From Polyangium spumosum (GTDB taxonomy: Bacteria > Myxococcota_A > Polyangia > Polyangiales > Polyangiaceae), in NCBI RefSeq assembly GCF_009649845.1, contig NZ_WJIE01000013.1, forward strand, positions 1 through 64,000: DNA of 64,000 nucleotides, given 5' to 3'. Made by a program: the position numbers and the translations under genes. Under the pieces are notes generated by a model, which worked only from the letters and a program-made list of their open reading frames with translations, did no database searches and was not told the origin of the DNA. The number at the start of each line of letters is the position of its first letter. Within the stretch, counting starts at the first letter, position 1. Positions 17,101 through 25,370 of this stretch are shown here, one piece after another.

Positions 17101-18855
17101 TCAGAGCGATATCATCGTCTCACAGCAAAGCGTGCCCGCCGTGGTGTTGTTGGCGCAGCCGCCGAAGTAGCTGTTGTCGGTATCGCCCTCGTAGCCGCAG
17201 TTGATCCAGTTGCAGGAGTTGCCCAACGGGTCGGTGGTGCTGGGGGCGCACGCGCGCATGGGCTGGTTGCAGGTCGTGCCCGTGGTGGCGCTCACCGAGC
17301 AGTTGTTGCTCCCCGTGCCCGAGTACTTCAGGGTGGTCGACGTCCAGTAGTGATGCGTGGGCGCCTCGGCGGGGCCGCCGCCGTACCTGTTGTTCTCGTA
17401 GAACTCCTCGGCGCTGCACACGTGGTACCCCGTCTTGCAAAGCGTGCCTGCGTTGGCCTTTGTCACGGTCCCGGCGCAGCCGAACATCGTCTGGTCGTAG
17501 AAGCGCTGCACGTCCTTCACGCTCGAGGTGTTGGCGCAGCCGCCCGTGTCCACGCCGAGCGTCAAGCTGCCCTCCAGGTCCGAGAGCACCTCGCTGAGCG
17601 CCCCGTTGTCGTCGACGCCGCCATTGGCGAAGGCGAGGTAAGCCAGGTCGAGCTCCGGATACACCGAGATGACGGAGCGCATCGAGGCCAGATCGCCGGT
17701 GTGCGCCATCCGCGTGTAGTTGAGGACGGCGCCGGTCTTCTTCGAGGTGCCGAACCCGTAGTTGTACGTGGTGAACTCGGTCCCGTGCACGTCCTTCCAC
17801 GCCTGCGACTGCTCGCGCAGGTGGGCCGTCCCGTATTTCGACCAGTCGTAGATGTCGAAGCCGAAGCCGCCCGCCCCCGGCGCCAAGCCGTATTCCCCCG
17901 GGTCGTTGATGCCGATCAGGTTGAAGCTCGTGTTGTAGGAGCGGACGAACGTGTGATCGAGGTACTGGTCCTTGTCCTTCGGGTAATAGTAGTCGTCCCA
18001 GTAAGGCCACACCACGCCTGCCTCGATCTCGAAGACGTCGTCCACCGCCAGGTTGTAGACGTGGGCCCACACGTAGCTGTAGTCCATGCCGTAGGGCTCG
18101 ACGAGGTGGGTCCGCGCATACTCGACGAACTCCATGCCCGACCACTTGTCGATGATCGACTGGGCGATGGCGAAGTTCAGGTTCTCGTAGTCGTAGGAGT
18201 TGATGGCGGTGCCGGTGCAGTCTGCCAGGTAGCCGACGGGGAGGACGCCGCCGATGATGTTCGGCGTCACGGTCCCCTTGAGCCACCTGTCCAGCAGCTC
18301 CTCGCGGGTGAAGCTGCTCCAGCCCGCGGGGAACTGCGGATGCGAATAGACCACGGTACCGTCGGCGCAATCGAAGCCCGAGCGGTGGGCCACCAGCTGC
18401 CGCAGGGTGACGTCGGCCCGGTCGTCGCTCACGCCGTTATGGAAATAGGCGCGCGGCAGCTGCAGCGCGGTGGCCAGCGTCGTGTCCCAGGTCAGCGCCG
18501 TCTCCTGGATGAGCATGGAGAGCAGCAGCGCGGTCATGCTCTTGGTGTTCGAGCCGATGTTGAAGATGGTATCCAGGCTCATCGCCACGCCCGCCGGATA
18601 CTCGCCGTCCGGGAGCCGGGCATACCCCGCCTTGCCGAGCGCCACGATGTGGTTGCCCTTGATGACCGCGGCCACCATGCCCGGCGTCGCCTTCCCCGCG
18701 AGCCAGTGCCCCGCGTGCTCGCTCAGCATGGAGTCGAGGTTGGCCGCGCCCGGAATGACCTGCGGCGGCGCCGCCTCGGCGCTGCCCGGGAGGGCGAGGC
18801 AGAAGGCGAGGGCGCCTGCTGCGATGACGGGGTTGACTGCCTTGAGTACACGCAT
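17101..18855 (-). CDS. Secreted serine hydrolase (beta-lactamase family) with Cys-rich C-terminal domain
   Basis: The product has 584 residues from ATG 18855, which follows a good AGGAG. Upstream in-frame starts would place Arg-rich sequence before the signal peptide (MRVLKAVNPVIAAGALAF, cleavage near AEA-APP). The class C/penicillin-binding-protein fold is shown by SNTK in FNIGSNTKSMTA and a Tyr-x-Asn in YDYENLNFA; a GYARLPDGEYPAGV segment fits the family. After ~residue 445 comes a Cys-rich domain (FGCAGTVTKANAGTLC, HYWTSTTLKYSG, DPLGNSCNWINCGY, FGGCANNTTAGTLCC) found at the ends of many myxobacterial secreted proteins. It is probably an exported esterase or peptidase; its substrate is unknown. 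Confidence 0.88.
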   Translation of the reverse strand: MRVLKAVNPVIAAGALAFCLALPGSAEAAPPQVIPGAANLDSMLSEHAGHWLAGKATPGMVAAVIKGNHIVALGKAGYARLPDGEYPAGVAMSLDTIFNIGSNTKSMTALLLSMLIQETALTWDTTLATALQLPRAYFHNGVSDDRADVTLRQLVAHRSGFDCADGTVVYSHPQFPAGWSSFTREELLDRWLKGTVTPNIIGGVLPVGYLADCTGTAINSYDYENLNFAIAQSIIDKWSGMEFVEYARTHLVEPYGMDYSYVWAHVYNLAVDDVFEIEAGVVWPYWDDYYYPKDKDQYLDHTFVRSYNTSFNLIGINDPGEYGLAPGAGGFGFDIYDWSKYGTAHLREQSQAWKDVHGTEFTTYNYGFGTSKKTGAVLNYTRMAHTGDLASMRSVISVYPELDLAYLAFANGGVDDNGALSEVLSDLEGSLTLGVDTGGCANTSSVKDVQRFYDQTMFGCAGTVTKANAGTLCKTGYHVCSAEEFYENNRYGGGPAEAPTHHYWTSTTLKYSGTGSNNCSVSATTGTTCNQPMRACAPSTTDPLGNSCNWINCGYEGDTDNSYFGGCANNTTAGTLCCETMISL

Positions 18856-19132
18856 GATCGGTCTCCTGGGTATGGAACGGTCAATCACCGTTCGGCTTCG
18901 GAGACCCCCCATAGCAACAGTGGTGCCAGCCCCGCGCCGCACGGCTCCGCCGCGCTTTCGTGGCCGGGACCGCTGCGCCAGCACGGGCCTTCCGCGGCGT
19001 GCCCCGCCCGCGTTGCCCCCGGAGCAACAACGGTTGCCTGCCGAGCAGCTTGCGATGCTGTCTGTCATGCTCGACACGCGCGCTTTAGCCACGGCTGTCG
19101 AATGCGGACTGTCTTCGGCGCAACAGGAGAGA

Positions 19133-19598
19133 TCAAGCCTCCGGGCGCCCACGGCTCCGCTTCAGATCGTACTTCCAGAGCAGCCGATACAGGTAGACGC
19201 GATCCACGCCGGCGGCGCGCGCGGCCTCTCCAGCGCGGGAACGCCTCGCGCACCTGGACGTCGTCGAGCCGGGTGCCGTTGCGGCTGTTGAGATCGCGCA
19301 GCACGATCTGCCCGAAGGCCACCGAAAGCTCGCAGTGGAAGCGCGACACGAGGCGATCCGAGAGCCGGAGATCGCAGGACGGGTGTGTGCCGACGACGAC
19401 GCGCTCGGAGGTGGAGCAGATCGCCTGTCCCGCGTCCGGCCCGCTCACCACGTGGAGCCGAAAGCTCGGTACGGACAGCGACGAGGCCGGGGTCTCGGCT
19501 GGCAGGGTGCCGTCGATCGGGCGCGTGCGCGGCGAGCGGAAAATTGAAGCGACGCGCGTGCGGGCGCCTTGGGTGTTGCAGCGGCGTGACGATGTCAC
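19133..19598 (-). pseudogene. Sigma-54 regulator reduced to FHA domain plus Fis-type HTH
   Basis: From 19598 one frame encodes an FHA domain (VVVGTHPSCDLRLSD, LVSRFHCEL, LRDLNSRNGTRLDD). Near 19240 that frame turns into Arg-rich sequence, while another frame gives EAARAAGVDRVYLYRLLWKY and DLKRSRGRPEA with a stop at 19133-19135. The latter is the DNA-binding helix-turn-helix that closes FHA-AAA+ enhancer-binding proteins of myxobacteria. The whole AAA+ sigma-54 domain (normally ~230 residues) is missing, so this is an internal deletion plus frame change, and the regulator cannot work as an enhancer-binding protein. Confidence 0.75.
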
Positions 19599-19760
19599 GG
19601 CGGCGTAACGGCGACGTGTGATGGGCGTGGAACAGGGGCGAGGCCGCCGGCGCGTTTTGCGGGCATTGGCCGCGGATCTTGCTTTGGCGCGCCCGTTGCA
19701 AACGTGGGACTATTGAAACGACGTTTCCGATGGGACGAACGATACCGGGTAGAAAAAAAC

Positions 19761-20198
19761 ATGAAAACCAGCGTTGCTCTCGTCGCCACCCTCGCTCTCT
19801 CGACCCTCGCCGCACCCGCGCTCGCGCAAGCTGCGATCGATCCGCTCCTCACGAGGAACCTCGCTGCGGTCGCGTCGCAATACGGGGATGCGAATGGACA
19901 CCTCGTGACGACCCTCGCCTCCGGGCAATCCGTCATCTTCGCGCGCGGCCAAGGCGGATTCGTCGTTTATACGGGCGGCGACAATGTGTATACGGCCGAC
20001 GACTTCGCGTTCTGTGTGGAGGACTCGGCAGGCGGGTTGAGCTCGTGTAATCCGGGGAGCGGCGATTACGAGTGCGATCCGACCGACGGGGAGTGCACGT
20101 GCAGCGGCCTCTGGGATTGTATATGGATGATACTCGGGGAGTGCACGGAACTCGCGGAGTGGGACGGCTTCGGTAATGCTTCGTGTTCGAGTACGTGA
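19761..20198 (+). CDS. Small secreted Cys-containing protein
   Basis: The product has 145 residues starting at MKTSVALVATLALSTLAAP, a clear signal peptide with likely cleavage at ALA-QAA. The open frame extends 19 codons further up, but those residues are basic and precede the signal, so ATG 19761 is preferred (leader ...GGGTAGAAAAAAAC). The mature protein is acidic, with Gly-rich segments (RGQGGFVVYTGGDNVY) and eight or more Cys in the last 60 residues (CNPGSGDYECDPTDGECTC, DCIWMILGECTELA), suggesting disulphides after export. I do not recognise the family. Confidence 0.65.
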   Translation: MKTSVALVATLALSTLAAPALAQAAIDPLLTRNLAAVASQYGDANGHLVTTLASGQSVIFARGQGGFVVYTGGDNVYTADDFAFCVEDSAGGLSSCNPGSGDYECDPTDGECTCSGLWDCIWMILGECTELAEWDGFGNASCSST

Positions 20199-20350
20199 AG
20201 GAGACCGCGGAGGCGGACGCGGGCCCGGCAGCGAAGGCGGACGCGGGGCGCTACTCGCCTCCTCCCGGGATGATCGACGACGATTCCTTTCGCGCCTCCG
20301 TGGCGGCCGTCGCCGAAAGCCCAGCGAATAGCTGCTCGTCCGCGGTCTAG
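20183..20350 (+). CDS. Possible 55-residue ORF
   Basis: From GTG 20183, overlapping the end of the previous gene in another frame, a protein-like stretch reads FEYVKETAEADAGPAAKADA, RYSPPPGMIDDDSFRASVAA and ends ESPANSCSSAV. Codon bias is good. There is no clear ribosome binding site, so it may be translationally coupled, or it may be the 3' remainder of a larger gene. No function is suggested. Confidence 0.35.
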   Translation: MFEYVKETAEADAGPAAKADAGRYSPPPGMIDDDSFRASVAAVAESPANSCSSAV

Positions 20351-20552
20351 CCCCACGGACCTCGGGGGAGATTTCGAGCGAGGCCGAGCGCCTTGCCGAG
20401 GGCCGCGCCGTGCGTCGGGGCAATCCCCGCGGTCACGAGGAGACCGAGGAGGTGATCGCGGCGCTCGTCGGCGGGGAGCTCGTCGCGCTCGAGGCGAGCG
20501 GTCGTGGTGGTCACGACGTCGGAGCGTGCGCACGCGAAGCCCAGTGCGCTCT
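20347..20552 (-). pseudogene. 3' remnant of a broken gene
   Basis: The reverse-strand frame reads CARSDVVTTTTARLERDELP, DERRDHLLGLLVTAGIAPTH and GAALGKALGLARNLPRGPWG, then TAG at 20347-20349. It is protein-like and has the codon bias of the region, but it is cut off on its 5' side exactly where the inverted-repeat arm begins near 20546. I do not recognise the family. Confidence 0.45.
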
Positions 20553-20600
20553 AGGGCAAATAACCCGGCAATTTCACCCTCGAGCAGGAACCGTCGCCCC
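20546..20600. repeat. Right arm of the ~55-bp long-range inverted repeat
   Basis: This is the partner of 17024-17078. Its inner edge coincides with the break of a reverse-strand gene and its outer edge (20598-20600) with the start of direct-repeat copy B, so both neighbours are truncated at it. Confidence 0.7.
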
Positions 20601-20822
20601 GCCGCCGCCCGTCCCGCCAGCCCCGCCGGACCCGCCGGTGCTGCTGGCGCTGCTGGTGCTGCTGGCACCGTCCCCGCCAGCCCCGCCCGGGTCGCCGGTG
20701 CCTGGATTGTCGCCACACGCAATGGCCACGAGCGCGACGAGGGGGACGATCACCCGCGCGAACAGCGCCCGACCCGATGCAGTCCAGCGTCCCTCACGGC
20801 GAGGGCACCTCCGAGTATCCAT
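20574..20822 (-). pseudogene. Truncated second copy of the RCC1-lipoprotein gene
   Basis: It encodes the same signal peptide, lipobox (VAIACGD) and Gly/Ser linker as the gene starting at 12960, identical for ~74 residues. It then runs into the inverted-repeat arm and stops after 82 residues (GGGGATVPARG). None of the Cys-rich or RCC1 repeats remain. If expressed it would give a very short lipoprotein; it is better regarded as a decayed paralogue. Confidence 0.75.
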
Positions 20823-20976
20823 TCGAATCCTCCATCACGAGATCGTGGGAGGGTAGGAAGACCCGCAACCTGGACCCGTGTCAAGGTCCACCAAGGGGGC
20901 GCATCTGGCGATTCCCTCGCGCACGCGCCTCCGCTCCGGCGCCCGCTCGCAGGCTGGCGCGTCACGACTTCCGCGG
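20599..20976. repeat. 378-bp direct repeat, copy B
   Basis: Same orientation as 12737-13114, six mismatches by my count. Its right end lies inside the CHAT gene (last codons and stop). Its left end abuts the inverted-repeat arm. Confidence 0.92.
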
Positions 20977-22632
20977 GGGCGCGGCGCTTTTCGTCGTTCG
21001 GTGGAACAGGAGTTCCACCTCGCGAATCTGCTCCGCATCGTATCCCGCTGCGAGGCAGTTGCTCAGGAGCAGGTCCTTGAGCTCCTCGGTCCAGAAGTTT
21101 GGTTCTTTGAACTTTTCCGGTCTCCAGCGCCAGACCGCGAAGTACTTGATGGCTCCGTGGAGTTGCGGTGGTGTCAACCCGTGCGTCGTGATGGCATCGA
21201 CCAGGGTCGTCGTCGGAAACTCCAGAAGGAGGCTTTCGGGCACGGATACCCTGTCGCTCCACTTCCATGAGCCGACGCAATTGCCAAGCCATTCGAACAG
21301 AACCAGGCAGCGCGAGGCCGAATCCGGATACGAACGTTCGAGTGTCTCGCGAGCTGCGCCAAGGTCGGCGGCGGGCCCGCCGATGATGTCTCGATACGGC
21401 ATCAGGCAATCCGGGGCGGCGTGCCTCCATGCCCTTGTCTCCGCCCTTTCCAGATCTCGAAAAAGATAATCCCGGGGAGACTTGGGCGGCAGATCGACCT
21501 GCTCCACCACGGGTCCTTCAACGCTCCCGAGGTTCGTGGACAACGACGGTCGTAGCTTCCAGGAGCCGTGTTTCGCTGGGGGAAGCCTCGCGCTCAAGCG
21601 AATGCCGAAACGATCGACACCACGCCGGCCGACGAGTTGAGCGACGTTACACGACACGACATCGCCGGACTTCTCGAGAGACGTGATGTCCATGTCGTAC
21701 TCATGGGAGAATGCCATGTAGCCCAAAGTGCCGTGGTTGAATAGACGCACCTCGACGGCTCGCAAAGAAACGCGATTGATGAGGACATCCACATCGCCAC
21801 TGTTGTAGACGCGAAAATCGAGCGTACACATCCCTTCGCCCGGGATCACGTGCACCTCCGACACCTGCAATGGATGGCTCGTCGCTGCGAACGCGCCTTT
21901 GCCGACGAGCCGTGCCGCTTCGGGATCCGAGCGTCCGAATAGCTCCGGTATGTCCGCGCCTGGGAGTCCGCATAGGGTGACCAGGCTGCACCCAAGCTCG
22001 AAAGCAACCTCGACTGTCCGCCCACTCGCGATGGCCTGGTAGAACCCGACTGAGAACACGATCGCCGATTCGTCATTGATGGCGCGCTTCATCCCGATGA
22101 CCCAATCGACATGCTCCGTGATCGCAGCGGCCTGGAGCGCGCTGAAGCATGCATTCAGCACGATACACCGTTGATTCTTCAGGATCCCGAAGAGACGCGC
22201 CAGCGCTTCTACCGACACCGCCGCCGACTTTCCGTCGCGCGCCTCGAGGAGAATCACACCTTGCTTCGCGCCCTCCGCCGAAGGTTCCACGTCGAGCGGC
22301 TCGAACTCGCGCGTGGCCCGGAGCCGGCCCTGTGCGTCGGCGCGGAGCACCATGCCATGGCCGCTGAAGTGCACGACGTCCGGCTCGTATTCGAGCAAGA
22401 GCCGGTTCAAATCCACGGGCGAGACGGCAAGCTCGACGCGGACCTCGATTTCGCCCCGCCTTTGCGCACGCTCGAGCTCCGCCTGGACATCCCGGAACTC
22501 CGCGCCGATATCGAGGCGGGACGTGTCGATCGCATTGGCGCCGACGAATAAGAGCTTCAGTCGCTTGGGGGGGTGGACATCCCCCGCCGTGGCTGAGAGC
22601 CGTTCGCGTAGCCAACCGAACAATGACACCAT
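20962..22632 (-). CDS. CHAT-domain (caspase-like) protease
   Basis: The product has 556 residues from ATG 22632 (MVSLFGWLRERLSATAG). The frame stays open for another 216 codons through the tandem array, but that part is repeat translation and is left out. The caspase-HA (CHAT) fold is supported by KRLKLLFVGANA, catalytic His92 in VVHFSGHG and Cys162 in CIVLNACFSA. Residues ~235-400 look beta-sandwich-like (HVIPGEGMCTLDFRVYNSG), and the last ~150 are helical (YFAVWRWRPEKFKE, EELKDLLLSNCLAAGY). There is no signal peptide, so it is cytosolic. CHAT proteases act in several bacterial immune systems; here target and trigger are unknown. A decayed paralogue lies at 13101-13142. Confidence 0.85.
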   Translation of the reverse strand: MVSLFGWLRERLSATAGDVHPPKRLKLLFVGANAIDTSRLDIGAEFRDVQAELERAQRRGEIEVRVELAVSPVDLNRLLLEYEPDVVHFSGHGMVLRADAQGRLRATREFEPLDVEPSAEGAKQGVILLEARDGKSAAVSVEALARLFGILKNQRCIVLNACFSALQAAAITEHVDWVIGMKRAINDESAIVFSVGFYQAIASGRTVEVAFELGCSLVTLCGLPGADIPELFGRSDPEAARLVGKGAFAATSHPLQVSEVHVIPGEGMCTLDFRVYNSGDVDVLINRVSLRAVEVRLFNHGTLGYMAFSHEYDMDITSLEKSGDVVSCNVAQLVGRRGVDRFGIRLSARLPPAKHGSWKLRPSLSTNLGSVEGPVVEQVDLPPKSPRDYLFRDLERAETRAWRHAAPDCLMPYRDIIGGPAADLGAARETLERSYPDSASRCLVLFEWLGNCVGSWKWSDRVSVPESLLLEFPTTTLVDAITTHGLTPPQLHGAIKYFAVWRWRPEKFKEPNFWTEELKDLLLSNCLAAGYDAEQIREVELLFHRTTKSAAPPRKS

Positions 22633-22705
22633 GGCAGAAGCATACACCGACGAGCTCCATCGCCCAGGCCGTGCGGTTGGGGGTGAGGGAATCTCCGCCG
22701 GGATC

Positions 22706-23165
22706 GCGGCTCCGACAACCACCGCGGGCACGTCGACAAAGCCTCCGACGCTCGTCGACGAGCTCGCCGCGCACGTCGACAAAGCCCCCGACCCTCGTCG
22801 ACAAGGCTGCCGCGCACGTCGACAAAGCGCCCGACCGTTGCCGACCAGCGCGGCGGGCCTGCCGACAAAGCCCCCGACCGTTGCCGACGAGCGCGGCGGG
22901 CATGCCGACAAAGATCCCTCCCGTTGCCGACAACCGTCGCAGGCATGCCGACAAGGATCCCCCCCGTTGCCGACAACCGTGGCGAGCATGCCGACAACGC
23001 CCCCTCCCGTTGCCAACAACCGCCGCGAGCATGCCGACAAAGCCCCTTCCCGTTGCCGACAACCGCCGCGAGCATGCCGACAACGCCCCATCCCGTTGCC
23101 GACAAGCCCGCCGAGCCCGTCGACAACGCCCCACCCCGTCGCCGACAAGCCCGGCGCGGTTGCCT
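22706..23165. repeat. 43-bp tandem array, about eleven copies, with a TGCCGACAA motif twice per unit
   Basis: The GTTGCC-type landmark falls at 22837, 22880, 22923, 22966, 23009, 23052 and 23095, always 43 bp apart, and degenerate copies continue the same phase to 22708 and 23138. Each unit contains TGCCGACAA (or CGTCGACAA in the left copies) twice, about 22 and 21 bp apart, close to two helical turns. The array fills the space between the divergent CHAT gene (start 22632) and the gene at 23292. Because 43 is not a multiple of three, the long open frames across it are a by-product. Confidence 0.9.
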
Positions 23166-23291
23166 TCGACCCCTCGGCACCTCGTCCACGAACCACCCAC
23201 GCGCCAAAAGTGTGCTCCCGGCGGATGATGAATACCCGCGCCTCGTCGAACGCGCATACGGGGCCAGTTCCCCTGCACAAGGAGGATGACC

Positions 23292-23804
23292 ATGTCGGAG
23301 AACGCGATCGGGAAGTATACGGGCACGGGTATCGCCAACGCGATGCCGTTCAAGCACAAGCTCGTCGATGTCCAGCAGGGCGGGCTCGGGAGGCTCAAGC
23401 GCTCGAAGCCGGGCTGCGCGGGCGTGCTCGCCGACCTCGCGAAGTCGATGCCCGAGCACGGCCAGGAGGCGCGGATCCACCCGGATTGTTATGCCGAGAT
23501 CGTCGAGACGGTGCAGACCCTGGAGGAGATCCGCGCCCAGCGCCCCGAGGCCGACAAACTCGCCGAGGTCCTCCGGGAGAGCGAGGCCTACTACGAGGAC
23601 AAGCTCGAGGGTTTGCTCAGCAGGCTCGCCAAGACCGTCCTCGATACCGCGAAGGACGAAAACAAGCCCGCCCTGCTCGCGACGTTCGAGTCCGCGATCC
23701 AGTATCGCACGCTCTACGCGGACAAGGGCGTCGCCACCCGCCGCAAGAACCAGCAGAATGCCGGCGCGCCGGCCGGGGAGGGAGAGGGACCGAGCGAGGG
23801 ATGA
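23292..23804 (+). CDS. Hypothetical helical protein
   Basis: The product has 170 residues. GGAGG at 23281-23285 is correctly spaced for ATG 23292 (MSENAIGKYTGTGIANAMPF); the in-frame ATG at 23286 touches the binding site and is less likely. The middle is charged and helical (SRLAKTVLDTAKDENKPALL, ETVQTLEEIRAQRPEADKLA) and the tail is Gly/Glu-rich (GAPAGEGEGPSEG). No signal peptide or membrane helix. I do not recognise the family. It is divergent from the CHAT gene across the tandem array, so the two may share regulation. Confidence 0.7.
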   Translation: MSENAIGKYTGTGIANAMPFKHKLVDVQQGGLGRLKRSKPGCAGVLADLAKSMPEHGQEARIHPDCYAEIVETVQTLEEIRAQRPEADKLAEVLRESEAYYEDKLEGLLSRLAKTVLDTAKDENKPALLATFESAIQYRTLYADKGVATRRKNQQNAGAPAGEGEGPSEG

Positions 23805-24000
23805 CGCGCCCGTCTTGAAACGCCCCGCCTGATCAACCCCCCTTCCGCGCTCGGACATGCGATGCCCTCACCCCGCGAGGGCATCGTATGTCCGCCCAGA
23901 TTCACCCACCATATTTGCGCGAAGAGCCGGACCGTGGCGAGCCGCTCATCGACTTCGCCCGATCCCATCGGTGGTCTCCGATGACTTTTGCCGCCCGCGT

Positions 24001-25203
24001 TCATCGTTGGTTCGCAGCGCGCGGTGTGAGCAGGAACTTGGTTACTTCGATGTCGCCGACTCCCTGGCGCCGCTTCAACCACCACTTCGACCCGTCGCGA
24101 TAGATTTGGACGTGCCAGTAGAGCCGCCCTTCCTTCTCCGTCGTATACGAACCTTCGAGCCAAGGGCGGAAGTCATCGAGCGGAACGAGAAAAATTTGCT
24201 GCTCGGAGCCACACCCGAAAGCCACGTAAGCACGTTTGGTTTGCGTCAGAAACTCCAGGTAGTATGGGTGGAACGCGAACCAATAGGCCTCGTCTCCAGC
24301 GAAATGATGTTTCTTGGATATGGAGCAGGTAAGCCTGATCTTGTCGTCGGGGCTCGCGTAGCTCGCCCGGGTCTGCCGCACCAAGGTCGTCTTGAGCTGT
24401 TGTTCGAGTCTCGCAGCGCAGGCGTCGTGGAAGCTCACGGGCGTGAACTTCGGGCCCTCCTCGGGACGCTCGGCTGGGCCATTGAGCGGCGCCTCGCCAG
24501 GGTCTGGTTCTGCCTGCTTGACCTCCTCGGCCGCCGAAAACACGATGTCCACGATCGCGTCGATGCGGGTGAATTCTTTGGGCACCAAAATGGCATGGAT
24601 GCGGGACACGGTTTGAGGGGCTTCCACGGTCTCCTTCAACCGCATGAGCCGCATGAGCGAATCGACGCTGATGAGGCGGATGTCCCATGCATGGCGCGAT
24701 CCGCGTATTTGCGCCTCGAGATCGCCTGTGTCCTGGCGACCGACCACGATGAGGTTCGAAGAACGATCGGCCGCGACGATACCGGCCGCGACGAGCGAAT
24801 TCCTGTAGCCGGCGAGCACCCCGAGGTCGATGCGATATGCGTCTGTCGTCTTGACTTCCACGACGATTGCGTGGCCATCGCGCAATCTCCAAATGCCATC
24901 CTGACCGGGCTGCCCCTTTTGCCCTCGGTACTTGCCGTCCAAGACGTCGAAGCCGAGACGCCGGCCGACTTGATTGATGATATCTTGGAGCGCAAGGCCG
25001 GAGTCGGGGAACGGATCCTTGAGGCAGTCCTCGGCATAGCGGACGAGGACATCCGATGGGACATGGTTCAAGAACTCGCGGAACTCCTTCGACGTCTCTC
25101 CATCATCCGTGAGTTTCCCAGAACCCGCGAACGCGATGACCTGGGCCACACGCTTGTCCAGGAGCTGCTCTCGTGACTTCTTCCACAGATCGGTAAGCGC
25201 CAT
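24001..25203 (-). CDS. PD-(D/E)XK nuclease-like protein, solitary
   Basis: The product has 400 residues from ATG 25203 (MALTDLWKKSREQLLDKRVA). Residues ~80-130 show the restriction-endonuclease-like core: Asp102 in GQPGQDGIWRL, then VVEVK with Glu116 and Lys118, followed by TTDAYRIDLGVLAGYRNSL. A second part (KFTPVSFHDACAARLEQQLK, WHVQIYRDGSKWWLKRR) may bind DNA or a partner. There is no methyltransferase beside it. It could be a type IV or other defence nuclease, or a DNA-repair protein; the sequence does not decide. It is divergent from the nucleotidyltransferase gene, with 167 bp between starts. Confidence 0.72.
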   Translation of the reverse strand: MALTDLWKKSREQLLDKRVAQVIAFAGSGKLTDDGETSKEFREFLNHVPSDVLVRYAEDCLKDPFPDSGLALQDIINQVGRRLGFDVLDGKYRGQKGQPGQDGIWRLRDGHAIVVEVKTTDAYRIDLGVLAGYRNSLVAAGIVAADRSSNLIVVGRQDTGDLEAQIRGSRHAWDIRLISVDSLMRLMRLKETVEAPQTVSRIHAILVPKEFTRIDAIVDIVFSAAEEVKQAEPDPGEAPLNGPAERPEEGPKFTPVSFHDACAARLEQQLKTTLVRQTRASYASPDDKIRLTCSISKKHHFAGDEAYWFAFHPYYLEFLTQTKRAYVAFGCGSEQQIFLVPLDDFRPWLEGSYTTEKEGRLYWHVQIYRDGSKWWLKRRQGVGDIEVTKFLLTPRAANQR

Positions 25204-25370
25204 TGTCCCCGAGCCCGACGTTGGTGTCGAAGGTCGATCTTACGCCGCTACGGGCGGCGCGAGCAAGCTACACGATGCGCTGCCTTTGGGTTCGTGCCCA
25301 AGGACGGACCGAGGTCATCCGACCCGTCACTGATTCCCCTCTCGACTCAGGATCTTGCTATCATACCTCG

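Noticed and set aside
22706-23165. CRISPR array
   Set aside because: Units are contiguous 43-bp copies without unique spacers and with internal half-repeats; no cas genes are nearby.
22633-23280. N-terminal extension of the CHAT protein through the array
   Set aside because: The extra 216 residues are a translation of the 43-bp repeats, open in several frames; ATG 22632 gives the expected domain start.
23926-23961. A second 69-aa partner gene
   Set aside because: Only a short C-terminal match (GEPLIDFA) remains and there is no conserved start; at most a remnant.
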